DNA of 64,000 nucleotides, taken from Schizochytrium sp. TIO01. Its lineage: Eukaryota > Sar > Bigyra > Thraustochytrida > Thraustochytriidae. The notes under the pieces are model-generated. The model saw only the letters and a program-made list of their open reading frames with translations. It made no database searches and had not been told where the DNA came from. Positions 31,833 to 40,529 of this stretch are shown piece by piece. The DNA is taken from assembly GCA_004764695.1 (NCBI GenBank), contig SMSO01000032.1, positions 394,501 to 458,500 on the forward strand, written 5' to 3'. A program made the translations under genes and the position numbers. The stretch's first letter is position 1. Each line of letters opens with the position of its first letter.

Positions 31833-33302
31833 TTAAAAAGTCTCATTCTCAATAAGACGGCGAATCATTTCGAAAGCCTGTTCCGGGGCAGTTTCAGGCA
31901 CTTCATGACGCCCTCCCTTCACAGTTGTCACCACGAAACGGTTGCCCTTTTCGGGGGTCTTGTAGTCAATCGCATAGCCAGCTACCTGAGGACCAAGGCC
32001 ATCCTTTGGCGTGTACGTCCAAGGGTGCCAAGCCTTGGTGCGCTCAAAGCCAAGCTTTTTTGTCCACCCGAAGGCATCGGTCCAGGGTACACAAGCATCC
32101 CAGTCACCGTTGTAGATAATAATACGGTCAAGGTACTCTACCAGAGCAGGGTACAAGTCACGCGGGAGATTCTCACGGTTGCTCGTGTAATTCTTCAGTT
32201 GGTTCGAGCAAGTGCCCCAAACAAAGGGTTGCTTCTTGACATGGAACGCATGCATGACCTCAGGGATCGTAAGATAGTTGGTCGCAGCACGAGAATCAAT
32301 GCAGGCCACAGGGCCATCCCACGCACCTAGCTCGCGAGCCATGCGCGGTGTCATGGACGGTTCCTTAAGCAAAGTATGGTGACGAGATCCAATGGGCGCC
32401 TTGAAGCCGACAGTCGTGCCATTGTAGCATTCACCATAAACGTTGTACAAGTTAACATTACCTACCTCAGAGTGCATTTTGGCAAGCGACTCGGCGCACG
32501 CTCCCTTTGCATTGGGAAATTGCCCAGTAAAGTCGCCGCACGTAGCGCGGAGCTCAGCCTTGATATCCTCAGAGATAAGAGCAGTCTGGCTTAAGAATGG
32601 TGCAACGTACTGCTCACGTTGAGTTCCATCTGCACAAGCGCCCACTTGGTTCCCAGAGCATCCATTGCCAACGGCCATACCAATGAGTTTGGCACCATCG
32701 TACTTCCCAGCCTTATCTGCTTTCATGATAGCCTCTGCAAGTGTCGGCACGTAAACTCCTGCATAAGACTCACCGGAGAGGAAGAAGGGGGAGCTCTTGA
32801 GCTCTGGGTACAGGGAGAAGAACTTCTGGATGGCTGCAAGATTATCATTGGCGGTCTTGTCATCGTTTGTGTAATAGTCAGCTGCAGGATCATCAGAGTA
32901 ACTGAAGCCAACACCTACGGGCGCCTCAAGGTACAGCATGTGCGCCATTTTCGTCCATGCGAACTCGAAGGGCGTAAGCTTGCCGGGCTCCTCGACGGTC
33001 ACGCGGAATGGGCCATTCTCGTAGAGAAGGCCGTCAAGAGAAGAACATCCAGGGCCACCGTTAAACCAAGCAACGAGAGGAAGAGTCTCATCAGTTGAAC
33101 TAGCCTTTTCGCTTTCAATGTAGACGTAGTGGATGTGCTTTCGCCCATTGGCGATATCTAGATAGCCTGAGTACATCTTCAGAGGGGGGCCATCGTATCC
33201 CGGGATTTCGTGAACACGATCTTTCTCCACGGCAGACTCCGCGCCCATGATCAAGGCAAGGTAGGCGACTACGAGGAGCACAAGGGCGGAAAATTGCGTC
33301 AT
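31833..33302 (-). CDS. Secreted/vacuolar serine carboxypeptidase (peptidase family S10)
   Basis: The 489-residue protein has a signal peptide (MTQFSALVLLVVAYLALIMG, cleavage near 20-24). The S10 blocks appear in order: LVAWFNGGPGCSSLDGLLYE (oxyanion-hole region, about 77-96), LYLEAPVGVGFSYS, the nucleophile elbow GESYAGVYVP (Ser179), the catalytic Asp in YNGDWDACVPW (about 413) and the catalytic His in VKGGRHEVPE (about 470). Several Cys are available for the family disulfides, and a few NxT/NxS sequons are present (for example YNGT, ENETF). It removes C-terminal residues at acid pH in the lysosome/vacuole or after secretion. Length and layout match plant and yeast carboxypeptidases. The C-terminus ENETF shows no retention signal. 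Confidence 0.93.
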   Translation of the reverse strand: MTQFSALVLLVVAYLALIMGAESAVEKDRVHEIPGYDGPPLKMYSGYLDIANGRKHIHYVYIESEKASSTDETLPLVAWFNGGPGCSSLDGLLYENGPFRVTVEEPGKLTPFEFAWTKMAHMLYLEAPVGVGFSYSDDPAADYYTNDDKTANDNLAAIQKFFSLYPELKSSPFFLSGESYAGVYVPTLAEAIMKADKAGKYDGAKLIGMAVGNGCSGNQVGACADGTQREQYVAPFLSQTALISEDIKAELRATCGDFTGQFPNAKGACAESLAKMHSEVGNVNLYNVYGECYNGTTVGFKAPIGSRHHTLLKEPSMTPRMARELGAWDGPVACIDSRAATNYLTIPEVMHAFHVKKQPFVWGTCSNQLKNYTSNRENLPRDLYPALVEYLDRIIIYNGDWDACVPWTDAFGWTKKLGFERTKAWHPWTYTPKDGLGPQVAGYAIDYKTPEKGNRFVVTTVKGGRHEVPETAPEQAFEMIRRLIENETF

Positions 33303-34812
33303 GGTTGCTTTGCAAAGGTTCTGCTCTGCAAGTCTATATATCTTCTAGTCTTAAACTATCACAGATCTCGTTTAGAAGCAGCGATCAAACACCCAGACTT
33401 CGTAGTGAAGAGGAGATCTCTACAGACCCCCTTGAGGTTTTATTAAAACGAGATCCTTTCGCTTCGGCTCTACAAGAAGAGCAGACAAGCGAAGCGGTAG
33501 TACTTTGGCAACAAGCGATCCCAAAAATATCAAGATTCGAACCAAAGATAGAGCGCTCCGATATCCTCCAGCAAAATTACAACTAGGGTTGTTGTTTAAA
33601 GGCTCTACCAGTCAGCGAGCTCTAGCTAGTTCTGTTCTACCTCGAAAGTAGCGGCACGGCCCACGAGATCGGTCTTGATCCCGCACAACCAATCCGGGTC
33701 TACTGCGATCCTTCCCCGTGTATCTAACTGATTTATTATTTTTTTTATTTTTATTTTTTTTATAAATCCCCTTTAGTTTATTTTCTTGTTATTCTTCTTC
33801 AATAGAAACAGCCTAAATCAAACTCTGTTTCCTAAACTAGGCCGAATTGGTCCTTCTTCAGAACAAGAAACCAATACATCTTATGTTTTGTTATCTAATG
33901 CAGTGGTAACAGAAATCCACAATGCAAAGAACTTGGATCGCGTTGGTGAGGCACACTTCTGAGAGATCAAATCAAAACATCACAGCATCACTTGTAAAAT
34001 ATTATGTCCTGAAAGCTTGTGTATCTCAACGATCAAAGGGAAGGGAAAGTTTGAGACAAATCATTCAGACCTCTGGCTATTTAATGTAAAATATTCTCAC
34101 AGTTTTGGTTCATTGTTCTGCTGTTGCAATCTGAAACCCAAGATGACCATGGTCACTTTGGCTTTACCAGTGGCACGCGGCGATTTCATACCAACGTATT
34201 TGATTATTTGATTCTAAAGGTTCTGTAATTTAATCGATCCAGAAGTATACAATTAAACACTGGCGAATCCTGTCGTCGCGCAACTGGACAAAGTGGGATC
34301 AATTTAGTGGGGAAATTCTGTACTATCGTGCTACATAGTTTCTTTGCTCTTTATATCTCACCAATCTGATATTTTGTCCTGAGCGAGGTCACTCTTATCC
34401 TGCCCACTCAAGCAAAATGACTCTTTTAATCACCTGTTTACTTCAGTGCAAGGTCAAGCTAAAGCATATGCATGCAGCGGTGCATTCCTGAGCTCAAATC
34501 TGTACACCAAATTTTCCACTTGCCAACTCTCCCTTAAGTCGGCTATTTTCATACTCGGAAGCTTTTTGTATTGTAAGCGAATCTGTCTAAATAGAGAATA
34601 AAAACTCATAAAGAGGAAATGAAAATGATAGAAAATGATAGAAAACAGAGAAACCAACAAATCATACTCGAGACCAAAACCCGAGACCGATCCCGCGGCC
34701 TCCGGAGGTGGCGTCTGGAGCGCGAGGGGCGAGGACCTCGCGGTACCCGACGTTCCTTTGATCCTCCTCGCCTTTGAGACAGTTTTGACTTTGGCCCGTG
34801 GCGGCCTACGTG
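33303..34812. other. Divergent promoter region of carboxypeptidase and dual kinase
   Basis: A T-rich run (mostly T with single A) lies at about 33735-33765. The last ~130 bases before 34812 turn sharply GC-rich and are open in several frames, so an alternative or additional 5' coding exon of the kinase gene there is possible. Otherwise nothing is visible. Confidence 0.45.
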
Positions 34813-37800
34813 ATGGCGGAAACGTCGACGACCACCATGGCGGCCTTGGCAGAGGCCTTCTCAAGCCAACTCCGAGGCGGCAGTGAATATACCCAGAGTC
34901 GAAGACTCGAAGGTGAAGGAGAGCAAGTCTTTTTACATGGAAGGAGTCTCGCTACAGATATGAGTGCTAGCTCCATCGTCGCTATTGTCCTTGGAATTCT
35001 ACTTGGTCTCGCTATTGGCGTTATCGTGTTATTGTGGTTTAAAGCACGTGCAAGAAGCTCTCGGAATCAATGGAAATACGCATCAAGTACCGAAGAAGAT
35101 TTTTCCAAGAACCGCAAGTTTACGCAGGGCCCTGATGGAGATGATGTGAACTACGAAGCTGATGCAGAAGGCGATACAGGTCTACGCTCCGAGAGCAAAA
35201 CCCGAAAGCAGAAACCAGTGTGTGCGAGGTCCAAGACACCGCAAATGTCACCTCAAAATGAAGATGTGGATATGGATGATCCTAACCAAACATTTAATGC
35301 AGATGGAGCCCTTATAAATGCCCAGGGTAGCACTCAGACAGACTCTAGAAATTTGAGGAGGCGTGGTCGCAAAACCCCCAATGCGAAGTCTAACCCTGAG
35401 GATGAGTTTTATGGGCGCATTAACGGCTTGAGCGCAGCCTCTGTCTTTGGTATTGATCTCACAAAGCTTAAAATTGGACCTACTATTGGAATGGGCGCTA
35501 ATGGACGTGTTTTCCGTGCTACCTACCTTGGATCTGCAGTGGCGGTCAAGGAGATCATGTCATTTGCGCCAACAGATGACGTCGAGCAGCACTTCATGAC
35601 CGAGCTTGAGGCTTTACGCCGACTTCGCCATCCGCATGTCGTGGAACTCTACGGTGCTGCAGTGAGCCGAAGCCTTGAGTCTGCGCAGCAAATGCGATAT
35701 CTTCTAGTTACAGAGCTGGCACCATGTAGTTTGCGGGATCTACTGGACTCTGATGAGGTTATCACCTTCAAGCAAGCACTACGTCTGGCTACAGAACTCA
35801 GCAAAGGCTGTGCCTACATTCATGCAATGAAGGTAGTCCATTTTGACATTAAGCCTGCAAATGTCTTATTGTCTGATTCAGGAAAAGTCAAGATTTGTGA
35901 TCTGGGCGTCTCGCGCCTCGGAAGTAACGCAGTACAGCAAAAAGGCGGCGAGACAGGAATACGTGGAACACCAACTTATGTAGCCCCAGAGATTATGCGT
36001 GGAAAAACTACAATGCTTTCGTATGGTGTAGATGTATACAGCTTTAGCATCTTGTTTTGGGAACTCTTGCACCGCCGCAACCCATTTCCCAAATCGTGGA
36101 CCTTGGCTGTACTTTTCAATCGTGTTTTAGATGGATACCGCCCCACAATAGGTCCTCTAGTTCCTGCTCGTCTACGCCGCCTCATTATGCAATGCTGGGA
36201 CCCGATTTCTATTCGTCGACCCGAGTTTGAGCAGATTCTTGTTGAGCTTGCGTGGGCAGACAATGAGTTAAGACATCCCGAGCATGCCTTCCTATCCACA
36301 CACCTAGTCGAGGTTTGGTTTGAAAACCAGTTTCGTAAGGGCCGCATCAGTCGCAACGTTGGTATGGGTAACTATGAAGTGGTTCTACACGGAGAAATTG
36401 AAGAGCGCACATTTCCTGCAAGTGAGATTGTGCTTACGGATGGTGGTGGTGGTGTTTCCACAACCAAAGCTGTTGCTGCCCAAGTGGAGGGGAGAGACGA
36501 AGTAGCAGAAGACGGAATTGTTTTCCATGTAGTGAATGATGAAGGCCCCCATACTCGTAGTGGGGGTAGGCGACAGCAACGTAATTCCCGCCAAGCACGC
36601 AGCCCTCGTGTACAACCTGATCCTGGTGGTGAGCATCGAGGCAGCGGTGGTAACAACAGTGACGCTGGGGGGAGCGATAGCCTTATTTCAAGTACTGGAT
36701 CGCGGACCAAAGACATTGCCCGCCGGCTAGCAGGGAAGCGAGGTTGGCGCAAGGGCGACACGGAGAGCAGCGAGGGTTGGCAAACCACGAGTACAGGATT
36801 CACAACAACATCAAACACACCAACACCAACTTCTAAAATTAGTGGCTCATCTGGTACAGATGATCTCTTAAGTGACGAAGCAAGTTGGACGAAGGATAAT
36901 TACTCGGTCGATATTGAAGGCATTCGTATTGGCGAATACGGTATAATGACTCCAACAGGGCAGGACGAAGATGATAACATAGGCGGAGGAGGTTTATCTA
37001 ATACCCACCGTGGTAATTTTCGTGTTGATCTAGTCATGCTCAACGAGATCGGCCGTGGAGCCTCTGGTGTGGTTCATCGAGCTTTGCAACTACAAAGCTT
37101 CCAGCTTGTAGCGCTAAAGTCGATCCGTGTAAAGGATAGCTTGAGCCGTTATCAAATTGCCAAGGAAATTCGAGCACTTGACGCTGTGGTGAAGACATCC
37201 ACAGCAAATGAGGCAACCTCTACTCTAACACAAATGTTTGGTGCCTATTGGGAGCCCGAAGATGCATCTGTTCGCATTGTCCTTGAGTACATGGATGGTG
37301 GAAGTTGTGATGATATGCTTATCAATTGGCGGCCACCTTCTGAACACATGCTGGCTGCTATAGCAATTGGTACTCTCAAGGGTATGCAACAATTGCATTC
37401 TTCATTTCGTCTGCATCGCGATATCAAACCCGCCAATATTCTAATTGACAAAAGCAAGGGAGCTAAACTCTCTGATCTAGGTCTTGCTCGTGATCTGATG
37501 GCACAGGAAGGTGCAAAAGATAACATTAACGATGCGCTAGCCGAGACTTTTGTAGGTACAATATCTTATATGAGCCCAGAGCGCCTCGAGGGTAAATCTT
37601 ACAGTTATGCAGCTGATGTCTGGGCTCTGGGTATCACATTAACAGCGCTTGGCCTAGGCCGTAATCCGTTTCGGAACTACAGCTTTTTCCAGCTACTTGA
37701 ACACTTCCAAGAGTCTACTGTACCAGAGATTCCCGCCCTGTACAGCGACTTACTTCACGACTTTATTGCGCAATGTACCCAGAAGGCACCGCAAGACCGT

Positions 37801-38103
37801 CCAACTACAGAACAACTCCTCAATCACCCCTGGGTCACCCAGTACGAGCGTGGCGAGAAACCTGATCCACTTGGGTTTTTGCGACAGTACATTACGGAGG
37901 CCTCAGAAGGTTCTCGCTATAAACGCAATGATCTTAATTATATTGCTGCCCGTGTCAACGAACACCTCCGTCAATATGTCGGTAGCCAGAACAATGACTC
38001 GCCTACGCAAGTTGTTGTACCTTTATCGAAAGTACGCAGGCTTGCAACACAGCTTGACTTGCCGACACGGCACGTCATCAAAGGATTTAAAACCCGCAAG
38101 TAA
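34813..38103 (+). CDS. Single-pass membrane protein with tandem TKL/MAP3K-like and MAP2K-like kinase domains
   Basis: From the ATG at 34813 the protein has 1096 residues. A short N-terminal region (about 1-53) has no signal peptide. It is followed by one membrane helix (about 54-76, IVAIVLGILLGLAIGVIVLL) with basic residues after it, so the kinases are cytosolic. Kinase 1 (about 218-490) has IGMGANGRVF, VAVKE, HFDIKPANVL (His-Phe-Asp, not HRD), DLG for DFG, and GTPTYVAPEIM; its closest look is TKL/Raf-like. An SH3/Tudor-like strand-rich piece follows (about 497-545, VWFENQFRKGRIS). A Gly/Ser/Thr-rich linker then leads to kinase 2 (about 737-1015): IGRGASGVVHRA, VALKSI, HRDIKPANIL, DLG, TFVGTISYMSPERLEGKSYS, typical of MAP2K. 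Near the C-terminus KVRRLATQLDL fits a MAPK docking motif. Both kinases keep the Lys and Asp needed for catalysis. The true N-terminus is uncertain. Confidence 0.88.
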   Translation: MAETSTTTMAALAEAFSSQLRGGSEYTQSRRLEGEGEQVFLHGRSLATDMSASSIVAIVLGILLGLAIGVIVLLWFKARARSSRNQWKYASSTEEDFSKNRKFTQGPDGDDVNYEADAEGDTGLRSESKTRKQKPVCARSKTPQMSPQNEDVDMDDPNQTFNADGALINAQGSTQTDSRNLRRRGRKTPNAKSNPEDEFYGRINGLSAASVFGIDLTKLKIGPTIGMGANGRVFRATYLGSAVAVKEIMSFAPTDDVEQHFMTELEALRRLRHPHVVELYGAAVSRSLESAQQMRYLLVTELAPCSLRDLLDSDEVITFKQALRLATELSKGCAYIHAMKVVHFDIKPANVLLSDSGKVKICDLGVSRLGSNAVQQKGGETGIRGTPTYVAPEIMRGKTTMLSYGVDVYSFSILFWELLHRRNPFPKSWTLAVLFNRVLDGYRPTIGPLVPARLRRLIMQCWDPISIRRPEFEQILVELAWADNELRHPEHAFLSTHLVEVWFENQFRKGRISRNVGMGNYEVVLHGEIEERTFPASEIVLTDGGGGVSTTKAVAAQVEGRDEVAEDGIVFHVVNDEGPHTRSGGRRQQRNSRQARSPRVQPDPGGEHRGSGGNNSDAGGSDSLISSTGSRTKDIARRLAGKRGWRKGDTESSEGWQTTSTGFTTTSNTPTPTSKISGSSGTDDLLSDEASWTKDNYSVDIEGIRIGEYGIMTPTGQDEDDNIGGGGLSNTHRGNFRVDLVMLNEIGRGASGVVHRALQLQSFQLVALKSIRVKDSLSRYQIAKEIRALDAVVKTSTANEATSTLTQMFGAYWEPEDASVRIVLEYMDGGSCDDMLINWRPPSEHMLAAIAIGTLKGMQQLHSSFRLHRDIKPANILIDKSKGAKLSDLGLARDLMAQEGAKDNINDALAETFVGTISYMSPERLEGKSYSYAADVWALGITLTALGLGRNPFRNYSFFQLLEHFQESTVPEIPALYSDLLHDFIAQCTQKAPQDRPTTEQLLNHPWVTQYERGEKPDPLGFLRQYITEASEGSRYKRNDLNYIAARVNEHLRQYVGSQNNDSPTQVVVPLSKVRRLATQLDLPTRHVIKGFKTRK

Positions 38104-38630
38104 TATACTATCTAACCTGATAACCCATTTTTTATTTCATGTGCTAACGTTAATCTTTTGAATTCTTTTTTCGATACCCGAAATTATTCGTGAAAAACAG
38201 CTGAACTGTAATTTGTATTTCAGATTTTATTCGCAACTTAGGTCTATCATCCGTGATCGCTACTATGAGAGATATTTGGTAGAACGTATGCAACAAAAGA
38301 ATGGTGCTATATAAGTATTACGATTTTTTCAAATTAGATTGAATAACGCAGAACCTACTCAGAATGCACTCTAAAGCCCTTTTGCAGAAGCATAGAAAAA
38401 GGGGGGGAGGGGGGGGAGGAAGAAACATTAAGGATAGTGGTAGTGGTTTCCATGGGGAAGTTTCTTATTGCAAAAGCGGAGAAAAAGTTAGACTTTAGAG
38501 TAAACCTATCTATGAAGTTGAATAAAAGCCTTGCAGAATTATACTAAGTTTGTTATGGCTTTGGGGTTTTGCACATAGTGTATATACATAGATATCTATA
38601 TATCTATATACATAGATATATAGATAGATA
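38104..38630. other. Spacer between convergent kinase and F-box genes
   Basis: 3' regions. It contains a G-rich run at 38401-38419 and an AT palindromic repeat at 38577-38632, both listed separately. Confidence 0.6.
38401..38419 (+). repeat. Poly-G run with single-A breaks
   Basis: Two runs of seven or more G separated by A lie on the plus strand, downstream of the kinase gene. The run could form a G-quadruplex and pause transcription, but it is short. Confidence 0.6.
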
Positions 38631-38632
38631 TT
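38577..38632. repeat. ATAGATA/TATCTATA palindromic repeat abutting the F-box gene 3' end
   Basis: Alternating TATATACATAGATATCTATA-type units, partly inverted, run right up to the stop codon of the F-box gene. The block can fold into AT-rich hairpins and may act as a 3'-end or cleavage-site element for one or both convergent genes. Confidence 0.5.
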
Positions 38633-40529
38633 AACCATAAACACCATCCGGCAAAGCAGCGCCAACCAGGACTTGCTTTTGCAAATAAGTGCGCTGGAGA
38701 CGATCAGCCGTCGCCTTGTCTAAGGAGGTCCCGCGGATATTCAACGATTGTAGAGACTCCAGCTTAAGAACATTCTTGATACCTGTAATGCTGATCTGTT
38801 TACATCCATAAAGATTAAGGTTCTCGAGTTTCGGACACGAACGCACGACCTTATCAAGAAACTCATCCGTCACTTGTGTTGTAGCAACATTTAAATGTGT
38901 AAGATGGACAAGAATGTCGATACGCACAAATGCTTCATCCGTTAAACGTCGACAACCTCCCAGAGCAAGTTTTCGAAGAAATTTGCACTTCATGATTTGC
39001 TGGGCCACTTCTTCATCTAGCAAATCATCCAAGTTACGAAGAGTTAAGCTTGTGAGATGTCTGCAACGCAGCATAAAGTCAAGCAAGTGGCGTCGCTCTT
39101 CCAAAGTCGAGACAGCAGCATACTCGCCGTTAACGCGAATGCCAAAAACATGTTGCTCCGCAGCACGACACCAATCTTTCGATACAAGTCGCGCAGTACG
39201 CACCCATCGACCCTTATACTGAAGGATTTTGTATACCAGATCATGTGGAAGCCTTTGCAAAAGGCGAAGCCATTCTGCATCTTCTTTGCTGATTTTTTTG
39301 GGCGCATCAAGCTGAGTGAGACGCTCTGGTGGCTGAGCATTTCCACTTAGTCGAACCAAATGCTTCAGTTGAGGAGGTGCTACAACAAAGAGCCCTTCTT
39401 CAATAGAACTTAGCTGGAGGTGCGCGTGCCCTGGCTTAGCTACAAGAAAACAACCAGGCCGACTACAGCTTTCTAACGTTACGATATCCCCAAAGCACAA
39501 TGTACGATCATTCAACTCAGACGTCATGCTAAGTAACAGATTGTCTGCATCACTTAGTTGAACTTCTTCTGTCGATGAGCGCTCTGAGGGTGCAGTTTGC
39601 GATCTAGCAGAATAATGTTGGTGTTGGGACAGAAGCTGAAATTCTAAATTAGGACGCGCCGTTAATTGACGCGCGTCGTTTGATCCTGATCCTCCTTGAG
39701 GCGGAGTTCTGGAACGTGATCCTGCATGCAAATCGCTTTGGGAATGACGACGCATTGTAGATGCCCCACGTTCCCCCCCACCTGTCGCAGGTGAAAGTCC
39801 AGGCCCATATCGCTGCATAGATGTTTCATCAAGTGAAGGGCGTCGTAACCCAAAGGTTTGCAAGACCTTGAGCTTACGCCGAAAGTAGCTTGGTGATCGC
39901 TGAGCTCGCTGTAACCTTTGTTCGTCAGCATCTGCATTTTGCCCTGCAGAGTATCGCCGCACTTGCCATTCATATAGACGAGGTTCTTTGGCCATGTGCT
40001 GGGCGTTTGATCTCCAGTGCAAGCGGCGCGTGGATTGAGCACCAGGACAAAGATATTTCCCGGAACCAATATTTGCGTATATTGTGACAACATGGCCATC
40101 TTCTACGTTGATAAGATCTTTATCACCACGAAAATTGATTTGTTCAGCACCCTGTGAATGGAAAGTGATGAGGCTTGTAGCATCGACAATTTTGGTCTGG
40201 CCTACGGTCTGGCCATCGGAAGAATACAAGTAGAATGTAGACTCCAACCCTCGCAGGAAAAACGTAGATGCATAAGCCACAGGGCTTCCAAAGCCGCGTG
40301 CTTCATCAATGTTTAAATTGTTCAGTTCCTGCGAGCGTGCATCTGGATCGCTATTGTTTCCTCGATACACTCCTGCTGCATACAGATCATGCTCGTTGTC
40401 ATCGTCACCATCATCAAAGTCAAAACCATAATCATTGTGAGTTTGCGGGAGAAATGTGGGCTCTGGCCCACATTCTACAGTACCTCCAACAAAGGAGGGC
40501 AGCGGAAGCAAGCTTAGCCGGTTACCCAT
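38631..40529 (-). CDS. F-box/leucine-rich-repeat protein with a myristoylation-type N-terminus
   Basis: The 632-residue protein starts MGNRLSLL, a good N-myristoylation sequence (Gly2, Ser6). After an acidic stretch come two strand-rich blocks: about 95-200 (STFFLRGLESTFYLYSSDGQ ... IYANIGSGKYLCPG) and, after a disordered Ser/Arg insert, about 345-390 (GDIVTLESCSRPGCFLVAKP). Both look like parts of beta-trefoil or fascin/AbfB-like folds. An F-box follows near 430-470 (LLQRLPHDLVYKILQYKGRW, then TARLVSKDWCRAAEQHVF). AMN1/FBXL-type LRRs then run to the end (RKLALGGCRRLTDEAFVRI, LENLNLYGCKQISITGIKNV). F-box proteins recruit SCF ubiquitin-ligase targets through Skp1. Here the LRRs and possibly the trefoil would bind substrate, at a membrane if myristoylated. 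Confidence 0.8.
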   Translation of the reverse strand: MGNRLSLLPLPSFVGGTVECGPEPTFLPQTHNDYGFDFDDGDDDNEHDLYAAGVYRGNNSDPDARSQELNNLNIDEARGFGSPVAYASTFFLRGLESTFYLYSSDGQTVGQTKIVDATSLITFHSQGAEQINFRGDKDLINVEDGHVVTIYANIGSGKYLCPGAQSTRRLHWRSNAQHMAKEPRLYEWQVRRYSAGQNADADEQRLQRAQRSPSYFRRKLKVLQTFGLRRPSLDETSMQRYGPGLSPATGGGERGASTMRRHSQSDLHAGSRSRTPPQGGSGSNDARQLTARPNLEFQLLSQHQHYSARSQTAPSERSSTEEVQLSDADNLLLSMTSELNDRTLCFGDIVTLESCSRPGCFLVAKPGHAHLQLSSIEEGLFVVAPPQLKHLVRLSGNAQPPERLTQLDAPKKISKEDAEWLRLLQRLPHDLVYKILQYKGRWVRTARLVSKDWCRAAEQHVFGIRVNGEYAAVSTLEERRHLLDFMLRCRHLTSLTLRNLDDLLDEEVAQQIMKCKFLRKLALGGCRRLTDEAFVRIDILVHLTHLNVATTQVTDEFLDKVVRSCPKLENLNLYGCKQISITGIKNVLKLESLQSLNIRGTSLDKATADRLQRTYLQKQVLVGAALPDGVYG

